Assembly: GCA_964435725.1 (NCBI GenBank)
Contig: CAYTAJ010000098.1
Location: 1 to 7,564, forward strand
Reading direction: 5' to 3'
DNA length: 7,564 nucleotides
Source of the DNA: Litorimonas sp964435725
GTDB lineage: Bacteria > Pseudomonadota > Alphaproteobacteria > Caulobacterales > Maricaulaceae
Under the pieces are notes generated by a model. It did not search any database. It worked only from the letters and a program-made list of their open reading frames with translations, and was not told the origin of the DNA. Below are positions 1 through 6,882 of this stretch, in pieces (position 1 is the first letter of the stretch; every line of letters begins with the position of its first letter). A program made the translations under genes and the position numbers.

Positions 1-362
1 TCGGCGGGCGTATCAAAATCGAAGCGAATGTGAGCTTTATAGTCAAAAGCAATCTTGTGCTGACCGCCAAGTTTCAAACTGTTTTTGGTCTGTGCAGTCT
101 CCCATACTGTTTCAGCGTCCGTCGGGTTAAAACTTTCCGGTTTTAATCCGGCCAAACCCAATAAAGCCGCGCGGGGAGAGCCATGTCCGTCTCCTGTAAA
201 AGCCAGAGACCCCCGTAAATCTACGCGGATACGGGCCGTAGTTTCCAGCAACTCCAAACGCTTTAATCGGCGGACAAAGCGCTCGGTAATCCGCATCGGT
301 CCCACCGTATGAGAGCTGGATGGCCCAATCCCAACGCGAAAGATATCAAGAACAGATAACAT
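1..362 (-). CDS. sdaA: L-serine ammonia-lyase (L-serine dehydratase), N-terminal part, cut by left edge
   Basis: Read on the minus strand from the ATG at 362-360, 120 codons are open to the window edge. The protein starts MLSVLDIFRVGIGPSSSHTV, matching the N-terminus of iron-sulfur L-serine dehydratases (SdaA/SdaB type; E. coli SdaA has FKVGIGPSSSHTVGPM at the same place). Residues 50-60 (RGSLAFTGDGH) match a second conserved block. The family deaminates L-serine to pyruvate and ammonia in the cytoplasm with a [4Fe-4S] cluster. The cluster cysteines lie in the C-terminal domain, outside this window. Family proteins are about 455-460 residues, so roughly a quarter is visible. The ATG is preferred because the conserved block begins within a few residues of it; the Shine-Dalgarno is weak. 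The gene is divergent from gluconokinase. The family call is firm, but sdaA versus sdaB cannot be separated here. Confidence 0.93.
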   Translation of the reverse strand, partial: MLSVLDIFRVGIGPSSSHTVGPMRITERFVRRLKRLELLETTARIRVDLRGSLAFTGDGHGSPRAALLGLAGLKPESFNPTDAETVWETAQTKNSLKLGGQHKIAFDYKAHIRFDFDTPA

Positions 363-422
363 AGCGTCTTCTAACCCGTTTAGAGACTTTGCAACACCTA
401 AAAATCGCTTAAAAAAAGATCT
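363..422. promoter_or_regulatory. Divergent intergenic region between serine dehydratase and gluconokinase
   Basis: The 60 bp between the two divergent start codons must carry, or lie next to, the promoters for both genes. TTGCAA at about 388-393 reads the same on both strands and could be a -35 element either way, but no convincing -10 follows at good spacing. I see no GntR-type palindrome. The gluconokinase start has only a weak purine-rich stretch (AAAAAAAGATCT) before it. The regulatory role is inferred from position alone. Confidence 0.35.
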
Positions 423-920
423 ATGAAACAGCTAATCGTTATTATGGGAGTATCAGGATCCGGCAAGTCGCATATTGGGCGAAGCCTCTCTAAAGAAATG
501 GGCGTTCCCTTCTTAGAGGGCGATGATTTTCATTCTGAAGCCAATATATCAAAAATGGCAGGTGGGTCTCCTTTGACCAATCAAGACCGTGAGGGTTGGA
601 TTGATGCTATGGGCGACACCATTCAAAAAAAACCAGATAACACCCTCGTTCTATCTTGCTCCGCCTTGAATGATTTTGTCAGAGACCGGTTAAAAGAGAG
701 AAGCAAGAGGCATATAGAATGGATATATTTAGACATCTCACGCGACGAACTCCTCCGTCGATTAAACAGACGAAAAAATCATTTTATGAAAGCAGACTTA
801 TTGGATAGTCAGCTCGACGCTATGCAACCTCCAAAGGAGGCTTTCAAAATCAATGAGACTTTGAAGCCTTTTGAAATGGTGCAAACTATTCTTAATTATC
901 TTGAAACCGTTAAACTATGA
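423..920 (+). CDS. gntK: Gluconokinase
   Basis: Complete 165-residue protein of normal length for the small bacterial gluconokinases (about 160-175). It phosphorylates D-gluconate to 6-phosphogluconate with ATP in the cytoplasm, feeding the Entner-Doudoroff and pentose phosphate routes. The N-terminus holds the P-loop G9-V-S-G-S-G-K15-S16. Family blocks follow: EGDDFHSEANISKM (32-45), PLTNQDREGWI (50-60), the LSCSAL/RDRL region at about 77-91, and RRKNHFMKADLLDSQL (115-131), whose HFM and SQ pairs are typical of GntK. The ATG puts the P-loop at the usual distance from the N-terminus. Its 3' end overlaps the convergent permease gene by 11 bp. A kinase beside a gluconate permease supports a gluconate uptake and phosphorylation role. 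Nothing essential is missing. Confidence 0.95.
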   Translation: MKQLIVIMGVSGSGKSHIGRSLSKEMGVPFLEGDDFHSEANISKMAGGSPLTNQDREGWIDAMGDTIQKKPDNTLVLSCSALNDFVRDRLKERSKRHIEWIYLDISRDELLRRLNRRKNHFMKADLLDSQLDAMQPPKEAFKINETLKPFEMVQTILNYLETVKL

Positions 921-1767
921 GGCTCAAAAGGGCCGCCACGAAGAAACCTGTAAACCCAACAAGCGATGAAGAAATTGTCCATGTCTTGAGTGTCTGAAGT
1001 GTTGTTTGACCAAAATAGCGGTTTACCAACCAGAAACCACTATCATTGACATGGCTCATAGCTGTGGCGCCTGCTGCAATAGCTACTGCCACCAAGGACA
1101 ATTGTGGATCAGAGAGGTCTGCCGCCAGCGCAATCGGATAGGTTAGGCCCGCCGCCGTAATCATTGCCGCCGTCGCTGAGCCTTGTGCAATGCGAATAAG
1201 GAGCGCGAGCACGAACCCTGCTGTCACAGGCATCAAGCCTAAGGATAATGTACTTTCGGCTAGGGCTTTACCCGCACCTGAATCGACTAAAACTTGTTTA
1301 AACGCGCCCCCTGCCCCCGTGACCAACAGGACAATGCCCACAGGTTCTAGCGAACGATTGAGCGCTTCACGACGAGCGGCTTTTTCCGCTTCAGTTTTTG
1401 GATTGAAAACAAAAGCCGCAATGGCGCAGGCGAGCAGAAGCGCAACGATGGGCTCTCCAATAAAACCAAAAATGGTCTTTAGGTTTTCGGGCGCTTGTGT
1501 GGTTTTTAATATCGTCCCAAAAATAATAAGGGCTAAAGGTAATAATATAATCGTGAGCGCTAAACGTGCCAAACGTGGATTAAACTCTTTTCCCTTTTCA
1601 GACACTCCGGCAACGGCAACATCCTCAGCTGTCTCCAACCATCCGCGTTTTTCTGCAAAACGCGCGAAGAGTGGTCCGCCCACAATCATGGCCGGAATAC
1701 CCGCAATAACGCCAAACAACATCACCCAACCGAGATCGGCTTGGAGTTGTTCAGCCACCGCAATCGG
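910..1767 (-). CDS. gntP: GntP-family gluconate:H+ symporter, C-terminal part, N-terminus lost in assembly gap
   Basis: 285 residues are visible, from the edge of the N run to the TAA at 912-910. The sequence is strongly hydrophobic, with several membrane-spanning stretches, and ends in the GntP-family block MSHVNDSGFWLVNRYFGQ followed by TLKTW and a last hydrophobic helix. GntP-family transporters are inner-membrane proton symporters for gluconate and related sugar acids, usually about 440-450 residues. About 155-165 residues, with the start codon, are therefore missing. The gene converges on gluconokinase with an 11-bp overlap. That pairing favours gluconate as substrate, though the family also carries other hydroxy acids such as idonate, fructuronate and glycerate. 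The open frame through the N run into the repressor is an artefact. Family call firm, exact substrate inferred. Confidence 0.9.
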   Translation of the reverse strand, partial: PIAVAEQLQADLGWVMLFGVIAGIPAMIVGGPLFARFAEKRGWLETAEDVAVAGVSEKGKEFNPRLARLALTIILLPLALIIFGTILKTTQAPENLKTIFGFIGEPIVALLLACAIAAFVFNPKTEAEKAARREALNRSLEPVGIVLLVTGAGGAFKQVLVDSGAGKALAESTLSLGLMPVTAGFVLALLIRIAQGSATAAMITAAGLTYPIALAADLSDPQLSLVAVAIAAGATAMSHVNDSGFWLVNRYFGQTTLQTLKTWTISSSLVGFTGFFVAALLSLIV

Positions 1768-1867
1768 NNNNNNNNNNNNNNNNNNNNNNNNNNNNNNNNN
1801 NNNNNNNNNNNNNNNNNNNNNNNNNNNNNNNNNNNNNNNNNNNNNNNNNNNNNNNNNNNNNNNNNNN
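1768..1867. other. Assembly gap (100 N)
   Basis: Exactly 100 consecutive N, the conventional placeholder for a gap of unknown size. The flanking genes show that more than 100 bp is missing: about 480 bp for the N-terminal part of the GntP permease, plus the last few codons of the repressor and any spacer. Other genes could also be hidden here. Confidence 0.98.
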
Positions 1868-2619
1868 CGTTGGCAAATGTCCAAATATTGCTGTGCTGGT
1901 TCATCATCTGTGACGAGCACATCAAGGTCTTCGAGATGCGCCATGCGGTTCATGGCTGGATTACCAAATTTATGTTTATCCGCCACCAAAATCGTCTTGC
2001 GGGAATTTCGCAAAATTGTGCGAGCAGTTCGAACTTCTTGATAATCGAAATCCAAAAGGGCGCCAGTCTCATCAATGCCACCAATTCCGACAATGCCGAT
2101 ATCCAAACGAAAATCATTAACGAAATCGACAGAGCTGGATCCGATAATACCACCATCATTATTGCGCACTTCGCCCCCCGCAATCATGATTTTGAAACTA
2201 TCATTATTGGAGAGGATTTGCGCAACATTGATATTGTTTGTCACAACATGAAGGTTTTCATGTTTCAATAAGGCGCGTGCCACAAATTCTGTCGTCGTTC
2301 CGATATTGAGGAAAAGCGACGCTCCATTAGGCACGAGCGATGCTGTCAGTTCTGCAATCTTGCGCTTAGCATCTACGCCGGATTTCAGACGATCTTTATA
2401 AGGACGGTTTGCACTACTTTGCGGTTGCCCGGCTCCACCATGAAACCGCGTCAGCAGGCCCTTGGCATTTAATTCATTCAAGTCTCGACGAATGGTTTGT
2501 GGCGTCACATTAAATTCTTCAACCATTGACTCTGTTGAAACAAAGCCCCGCTCTGTGACCATATTCATAATAGCCATTTGCCGTTTAGACGGCTGAAAGT
2601 CGGGTTCAGGGATAGACAT
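1868..2619 (-). CDS. DeoR-family transcriptional repressor, GlpR-like, last few residues lost in gap
   Basis: 250 residues run from the ATG at 2619-2617 to the gap. Residues 27-62 hold the DeoR-type winged helix-turn-helix (VSTESMVEEFNVTPQTIRRD, then LNELNAKGLLTRFHGGA). The DeoRC sensor domain follows, with NIGTTTEFVARAL (105-117), VTNNINVA (126-133), an AGGEVRNNDGGIIG block and the DYQEVRTARTIL/ADKHKFG blocks. The resemblance to E. coli GlpR, the repressor of glycerol-3-phosphate genes (252 residues), is close along the whole length. Only about 5-10 C-terminal residues should be missing. DeoR repressors usually sense a phosphorylated sugar or polyol intermediate and often repress their own promoter. 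The next visible gene downstream is a gluconate permease, so the target could be glycerol phosphate genes hidden in the gap or gluconate genes. No symbol is assigned because the ligand is unproven. Confidence 0.9.
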
Positions 2620-2620
2620 G

Positions 2621-2674
2621 AACTCTTAATAGCAGTCGAGATATAGTTTGTAAAAGCAAGACATTTTAAGAGTT
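2621..2674. promoter_or_regulatory. 9-bp inverted repeat before the GlpR-like gene, possible operator or RNA hairpin
   Basis: AACTCTTAA at 2621-2629 and its exact reverse complement TTAAGAGTT at 2666-2674 are separated by 36 bp, directly upstream of the repressor start. On the minus strand the proximal arm reads TTAAGAGTT and contains the only purine-rich stretch (AAGAG) before the ATG, so it overlaps the likely ribosome binding site. Two readings are possible: paired operator half-sites for autoregulation, or an mRNA stem hiding the ribosome binding site. The repeat is observed; both functions are inferred. Confidence 0.45.
2625..2653 (-). promoter_or_regulatory. Candidate promoter of the GlpR-like repressor
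   Basis: On the minus strand TTTACA is followed 17 bp later by TATTAA, which ends only 6 nt before the ATG. A transcript from this promoter would be leaderless or nearly so. It lies between and partly over the inverted-repeat arms, so a repressor bound there would block it. The -35 and -10 matches are moderate. Confidence 0.3.
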
Positions 2675-2703
2675 ACGTCACCCCCAAAAGGGTTTTGAAG
2701 TCT

Positions 2704-3108
2704 TTAATCATAATAAGGCGTTACGATAACGAATTTACAAAATTCTATTCTCTTTTCTTCTTTATCTTCAGGTAGTGCAGATTGATATTCTAGCTTCAAG
2801 ACATATCCTGTAATTGCAGCATTAGAATTTGCATAAGATAGCCAAATATCACCTTGAAACAAATTATCATATGTATCTGGGAATTTTTTATTTTGCTCGA
2901 AAGCACGCTCCATCCACATAGGAATAACGTCTTCAAGACTCTTTTTCGCGTTTCTATAACTTTCGGCTGTAAAGTCTGACTCATCTCGCTGCATATCAGG
3001 CTCAATTTCTGAAACGAAGTCGGGACATATAAGTTTTTCCGCAAAAGCAGTTTGAGAATATAATAAAATCACCAATATAACTGACATTTGGAATTTGAAT
3101 TTAATCAT
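2704..3108 (-). CDS. Small exported protein of unknown function
   Basis: 134 residues from the ATG at 3108-3106. I do not recognise the family. The N-terminus is a clear Sec signal peptide: a lysine-containing start (MIKFKFQ), a hydrophobic core (SVILVILLY) and an SQTAFA end suggesting signal peptidase I cleavage after A23. The mature part, about 111 residues, is hydrophilic and fairly acidic. It has two cysteines, C28 near its start and C124 near its end, that could form one disulfide in the periplasm, plus aromatic-rich stretches (MWMERAF, GDIWLSYAN). An in-frame start at 3216 would add 36 residues, overlap the hydrolase gene and bury the signal peptide, so the shorter form is chosen. The gene looks more AT-rich than its neighbours. 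It has its own candidate promoter, so it may not belong to the upstream operon. Confidence 0.7.
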   Translation of the reverse strand: MIKFKFQMSVILVILLYSQTAFAEKLICPDFVSEIEPDMQRDESDFTAESYRNAKKSLEDVIPMWMERAFEQNKKFPDTYDNLFQGDIWLSYANSNAAITGYVLKLEYQSALPEDKEEKRIEFCKFVIVTPYYD

Positions 3109-3134
3109 TGGAACTCTGTTACCTGTTATTTGGT

Positions 3135-3162
3135 TTCGTAAATAGCAATTCAAGTTTGTCAA
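3135..3162 (-). promoter_or_regulatory. Candidate promoter of the small exported protein gene
   Basis: On the minus strand a perfect TTGACA (3162-3157) is followed after 16 bp by TACGAA (3140-3135), a weak -10 match, about 26 nt before the ATG at 3108. It sits in the 86-bp spacer downstream of the hydrolase stop codon. I see no strong terminator hairpin in that spacer. Confidence 0.35.
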
Positions 3163-3194
3163 AATAATGACACAGCTATTCCATGGCAAAACGT

Positions 3195-4049
3195 CTAATT
3201 TAACTGCGATACCCATTTGGAAATTTCATCAATGATTTCCTTATTATGCTTCACCCAACGAAAATGATCTATCTTAGATGCAAGGTGTTCCGAGGGCCTG
3301 TATCGCATACGCGTCAAGTCCACTATAGGCGCTTTGCTAATTAAATGATCAGTTGCGCTGTGTGGAGCGAGTTTATCCTTATCAATTGAATAGGCAAAAA
3401 CGGGGCAATCCAAATCTTGTAAAGCGGCTTCATAATTTAGATCAGACCCGTTTATCACGAAATTCCCGGTTCGTCCTTGATACGCCCAATCCCGCATCAC
3501 TTGTTTGGGTTGCCGTCCCCCAAATCCGATTTTGTGACCCGGGAAATACCCCATTATTGCCGATAGCCAAACACTGCTTCGTGTGCCGAGCCATGTCTTT
3601 ATATTTTGAGGAAATCGATAGGCTTTATAGTACACCGAACCGCTCGCGATAATCGCGATGGCATTTACAGCATCAGGGCGGGTCGCAGCATGAAGCAGAC
3701 TGAGATGCCCCCCTAAACTATGCCCCAGAAAAACCCGTTTTTTATTTGGGAAAAGTTTACTCGCTTTTTTGATTATCGCCGGTAAGTCCAATTCGAGAAT
3801 TTCATGGTAACCAAATTTTGCTTTCGGGACTTTTTGGTTGCTACTGCCCTGCCCTCGTAAATCACAAAGCATGACGCTATGACCCTGCGCGAAAAGAGCC
3901 AAAGCAAGAGGTTTGTAATAGGCCGCTTTAACCCCCATCGCCGGCAAGCCAATAAATACGATATCAGAGCTATCCTCCTGCTTCTCATAAACCAAAGCCG
4001 TAATCTCGGCCCCGTCGCGTGAGGTTATGAGTGTATCTTCTGACTCCAT
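3195..4049 (-). CDS. Alpha/beta hydrolase (COG4757-like), last gene of the four-gene operon
   Basis: 284 residues with an alpha/beta-hydrolase layout. An oxyanion-hole region is at GLPAMG (34-39) and DLRGQGSS at 63-70. The nucleophile elbow is GHSLGG (109-114, Ser111), an acid candidate is Asp225 (or Asp223) in IDKDKLAP, and the probable catalytic histidine is His262 in DHFRW. The lid-region block YFPGHKIGFGGRQPKQV (168-184), followed by RDWAYQGR, resembles the uncharacterised hydrolases grouped as COG4757. There is no signal peptide, so it should be cytoplasmic and could cleave an ester, thioester or lactone. The ATG directly abuts the TAG of the radical SAM gene (TAGATG) with no good Shine-Dalgarno nearby, pointing to reinitiation by the same ribosomes. 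Fold and triad are well supported; the substrate is unknown. Confidence 0.88.
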   Translation of the reverse strand: MESEDTLITSRDGAEITALVYEKQEDSSDIVFIGLPAMGVKAAYYKPLALALFAQGHSVMLCDLRGQGSSNQKVPKAKFGYHEILELDLPAIIKKASKLFPNKKRVFLGHSLGGHLSLLHAATRPDAVNAIAIIASGSVYYKAYRFPQNIKTWLGTRSSVWLSAIMGYFPGHKIGFGGRQPKQVMRDWAYQGRTGNFVINGSDLNYEAALQDLDCPVFAYSIDKDKLAPHSATDHLISKAPIVDLTRMRYRPSEHLASKIDHFRWVKHNKEIIDEISKWVSQLN

Positions 4050-5540
4050 CTATTTCATTAATAGCGGGAAAAGCTCCGGATTACCTAATATAAATTTGGT
4101 GACGAAATTCGTGCCAAAGCGTGTATCACGGGCGAAGTGTTTCTTCTTATCACTGATACATTTCAACAGCATCTTACCTTGTGTATTTAGCGTATGCGCC
4201 ATGTAATCTGTCTGCAGGTTTCCGTGCCACACTACACCCATCTTATTGACTGTATAACGTGTGTCTTCCTCCTCAACACAGCCTGCCTTTATGTGGCTTT
4301 CCAAAATTTTCATCGCCGAGGCATATCGATCACAGTCTTTAAATTTATTTAGCAGAGCTTTATCAATTTCCTTAAATCGCGGGAACATCACCATCAAACG
4401 ATCCAACACACCCGACATGCCTATGGGCTGCATCGTTGTGGATGACACGCCATATTCATCTATATTGGCGATGTAATCTTCTATCTTGTCGGGATTGATT
4501 GATACCATATCTTTGACATTACCGCGCGCCGCACAGCCAATGCCGATAATATCCTGGCGACCACAATGCGCTGTTTGATATTGCGAAGGCCCTTTATGCT
4601 TCGAGAAAGTCTCTGCGATTGTATTATGATAGCCATTGGCCGTCATATAATCATAGCCGAACTCCCGCATCGCCAAGAGCTGCCACATGGTTCCGGGTTG
4701 TTCCAGTTTCTCTTTCATAATCAGCTTGTGCATAGGGCGATAAGGCAAATAAACCGTCCCGAACAGGTCCGCCTCTTCAGGCTCATACTCTGTCACTAGC
4801 TTTTGCAAGTCACAAACAAACCCATCAAAGGTCTGCCCCGGTAAATCATACATCAGGTCGACACAGCGATCGCCTTTGTAATTAATCTTGGCCATATTTT
4901 CAAAAAGCTCATCGATATCTTCTTGACGGTCGACACGCCCTATTTGTTTGCGCAAAACCGGATCGAACGTTTCAATACCAAAGGTTACGCGATCAAAACC
5001 AAAGTCTTTGACGAGTTTCAGCTTTTCGATATCTTTGAAAGAGCGCGGTTCCCCTGTGAAGGTTTTTTCTAATTTATCGTAATTGGGAATGACTTTTTTA
5101 AGGTGTGTGAACAGGCGCTCCATCCCTTTATGGCTAAGAGTCGAAGGTGTACCGCCCCCAATATAAATTGCTGTCCAATTACGGGCTTGGACGTAGGGTT
5201 GCGCCATATACCAATCAATTTCTTTGATGAGATAATCGACATAAAGATCAAGGCGATCTTTTGATTGGCGCGGATAGTGGTTTTTATTGAAGTTACAATA
5301 ATGGCAAAATGACTTACAATAAGGCACATGAATATACATCATGAGGTCATCATTCAGGTTCGCGTCAGGCTCTTGAAGGCGCAATAAGTTTTGATTGACT
5401 TGTTCCCGCGTCTGCCAATCCCAATCCATCGTCCCGAAATTCGGCATGATGAAATGTGTGATAGCATAAAGCCTGTCGAACGGTGTCGGTTGCGGTGGGT
5501 TAGGCCCGTAATAGTGAGGGGATAAATCAATTTTAGACAT
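4050..5540 (-). CDS. HemN/HemW-like radical SAM enzyme of unknown substrate
   Basis: 496 residues. The radical SAM motif is C75-x3-C79-x2-C82 in YIHVPYCKSFCHYCNFNK. Position 84 is Phe, as in HemW and HutW-type proteins, not the fourth Cys of oxygen-independent coproporphyrinogen oxidase HemN. Further family blocks are IYIGGGTPSTLS (125-136), DRVTFGIETFDP (183-194), VDLMYDLPGQT (227-237) and a later IIGIGCAARGN. A HemN_C-like region follows (YTVNKMGVVWHGNL) with a further C-terminal tail of about 60 residues. At 496 residues it is longer than HemW (about 380-400) and HemN (about 455). The ATG lies 5 nt after AGAGGT (minus strand, 5551-5546), a good Shine-Dalgarno inside the end of the FAD gene, with which it overlaps by 8 nt. 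The family likely reduces SAM to a 5'-deoxyadenosyl radical or does radical methylation. A housekeeping heme role is unlikely in this operon. Confidence 0.9.
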   Translation of the reverse strand: MSKIDLSPHYYGPNPPQPTPFDRLYAITHFIMPNFGTMDWDWQTREQVNQNLLRLQEPDANLNDDLMMYIHVPYCKSFCHYCNFNKNHYPRQSKDRLDLYVDYLIKEIDWYMAQPYVQARNWTAIYIGGGTPSTLSHKGMERLFTHLKKVIPNYDKLEKTFTGEPRSFKDIEKLKLVKDFGFDRVTFGIETFDPVLRKQIGRVDRQEDIDELFENMAKINYKGDRCVDLMYDLPGQTFDGFVCDLQKLVTEYEPEEADLFGTVYLPYRPMHKLIMKEKLEQPGTMWQLLAMREFGYDYMTANGYHNTIAETFSKHKGPSQYQTAHCGRQDIIGIGCAARGNVKDMVSINPDKIEDYIANIDEYGVSSTTMQPIGMSGVLDRLMVMFPRFKEIDKALLNKFKDCDRYASAMKILESHIKAGCVEEEDTRYTVNKMGVVWHGNLQTDYMAHTLNTQGKMLLKCISDKKKHFARDTRFGTNFVTKFILGNPELFPLLMK

Positions 5541-6882
5541 TTTCTACCTCTTTAATAATCATAGGATGAGTTTTGGATGGCAAATGCTGTGCAGTCTGCT
5601 TCAACAGGCTGTTGACGCTCTCTTTTGCCGCGCGAAAACAATTCTCTATAGAAGCCCCTTTCATATAATCTCCGGTCAAATAGAGACCGGGATGAAGGCT
5701 TAATTCCTGTGAGAGATTTGACTGGAACTTAGCTTCTGCAAGTGTGTAACCGCAAAGACCGGACGGCCAATATTTTACTTTGAAACGCCGAAGATCATTA
5801 TTAGCAATGTTGAAATATGGGGCTGCAATTGCCTCCGCCATTCTTAATAGATCAGTATCATTGAGCGTTTCGTGTAAAACCTCATGAGCGGCCTCACCAC
5901 TAAATGTATATCGCACAAGGTTGAGGTCATTAGCGCCATAAGCACCGATATTACTAAGCGGTGAGTCCGCCCCTAATGTCAGAGCACGAATATGAGGTTT
6001 GAAGACGGGGTTTTTATAATCCGCAATGATCACACCGACAGGGAAGTATCTCACAGCTGATAAATATGCCGCCAAGTGAGGCCAATATGGACGCAGCAAT
6101 TGTGTAGACGCATCTGCGGGTAAAGCTAAAACGAGCTTGGGATAAGTTTTCGCTTTACCATTGATTTGAATACAATAACGCCCTTTTTCGTAAGATAGAG
6201 TTTCCACCCAACTGCTTAAATGTGGTCTTAGTTTTGGTGTCTTGGCGAAACTCCCTACGACGTCTGAATAAGGCGATTTAAGTTGGTCATATTCATCCCG
6301 TAACATCTGCAGGTGTGTGCCCAAATTCTCCAGCGAGACATGATATGGCTCAGCTCCGTTCATCCTCACGGTCAAAGAGCGGATAATTGTATCGGCCAGT
6401 TTTGGGCTAAAATAGTCTTTTATTGTAGATGGAAACGCATCGCATAAGTCTTTAAAATAAGGCCCGCAGAGATCACCATTCTCCCGATCGGCTTTTACTG
6501 CATTAATCGCTTTTTTCAGTTTCCAAAGATCTTGTACGGATGCGGCATTCAGTAAATTTAGAATGTTCTGGAACCTTGTTTTTGAGTTAAAAGGTTTAAC
6601 CTGACCGCGCACTAATCTTGCAGAATTAATACCGAAATATTCGTAATTTGGCGATGCATAGGTATCTAAGAATTCACGAAATTCCTTATATTGGTGACCA
6701 ATATTTTTACCGCCAAAACAGACCTCTCGATCTCCAAGCGTATCAATTGAGATACGCCCCCCCAACCGATCTGACGCCTCATACAGATCAACGTGATATC
6801 CAGCTTCCAATAAGTAATGAGCAGCGGCGATGCCCGATATACCGCCGCCAATAACGGCAATTGACTCAGACGCAACACTCAT
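5533..6882 (-). CDS. FAD-dependent oxidoreductase, amine oxidase / protoporphyrinogen oxidase-like
   Basis: 449 residues. The N-terminal Rossmann fold for FAD is plain: IAVIGGGISGIAAAHYLLEA (8-27; G12, G14, G17), the ribose-binding acid E35 and then RLGGRI (39-44). The C-terminal FAD motif is also present (GDYMKGASIENCF, 404-416, followed by an AAKES helix). This two-ended layout is that of the amine oxidase superfamily, which includes protoporphyrinogen oxidase, phytoene desaturases and monoamine oxidases; the length fits. The middle substrate region is divergent and gives no substrate. The protein is probably cytoplasmic. Its start codon overlaps the stop of the AfsA-like gene (ATGA) and its end overlaps the radical SAM start by 8 nt, so all three are likely translated together. 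Likely a desaturase or oxidase step in the operon's pathway. Family sure, reaction unknown. Confidence 0.88.
   Translation of the reverse strand: MSVASESIAVIGGGISGIAAAHYLLEAGYHVDLYEASDRLGGRISIDTLGDREVCFGGKNIGHQYKEFREFLDTYASPNYEYFGINSARLVRGQVKPFNSKTRFQNILNLLNAASVQDLWKLKKAINAVKADRENGDLCGPYFKDLCDAFPSTIKDYFSPKLADTIIRSLTVRMNGAEPYHVSLENLGTHLQMLRDEYDQLKSPYSDVVGSFAKTPKLRPHLSSWVETLSYEKGRYCIQINGKAKTYPKLVLALPADASTQLLRPYWPHLAAYLSAVRYFPVGVIIADYKNPVFKPHIRALTLGADSPLSNIGAYGANDLNLVRYTFSGEAAHEVLHETLNDTDLLRMAEAIAAPYFNIANNDLRRFKVKYWPSGLCGYTLAEAKFQSNLSQELSLHPGLYLTGDYMKGASIENCFRAAKESVNSLLKQTAQHLPSKTHPMIIKEVENV

Noticed and set aside
85..312. 75-codon plus-strand frame at the left end
   Set aside because: It lies wholly opposite the conserved L-serine dehydratase N-terminus, which explains this DNA.
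1190..2271. Plus-strand open frames across the permease, gap and repressor
   Set aside because: They are antisense to strongly conserved coding sequence, run partly through N and resemble no protein family.
910..2619. A single 569-residue DeoR-permease fusion protein
   Set aside because: The frame crosses 100 N and joins two complete family signatures; both halves are separate, well-known protein families, and the N content has no reading frame.
2685..2697. CAAAA-GGG-TTTTG hairpin as a terminator after the small exported protein gene
   Set aside because: The stem is only 5 bp with one GC pair and a 3-nt loop, and no T run follows; too weak for an intrinsic terminator.
3109..3216. Longer start for the small exported protein
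   Set aside because: It would put 36 residues before a classic signal peptide and overlap the hydrolase gene; the ATG at 3108 gives a clean signal sequence.
4050..5540. True oxygen-independent coproporphyrinogen oxidase (HemN)
   Set aside because: Phe84 stands where HemN has its fourth conserved Cys, the length differs and the operon contains no heme genes.
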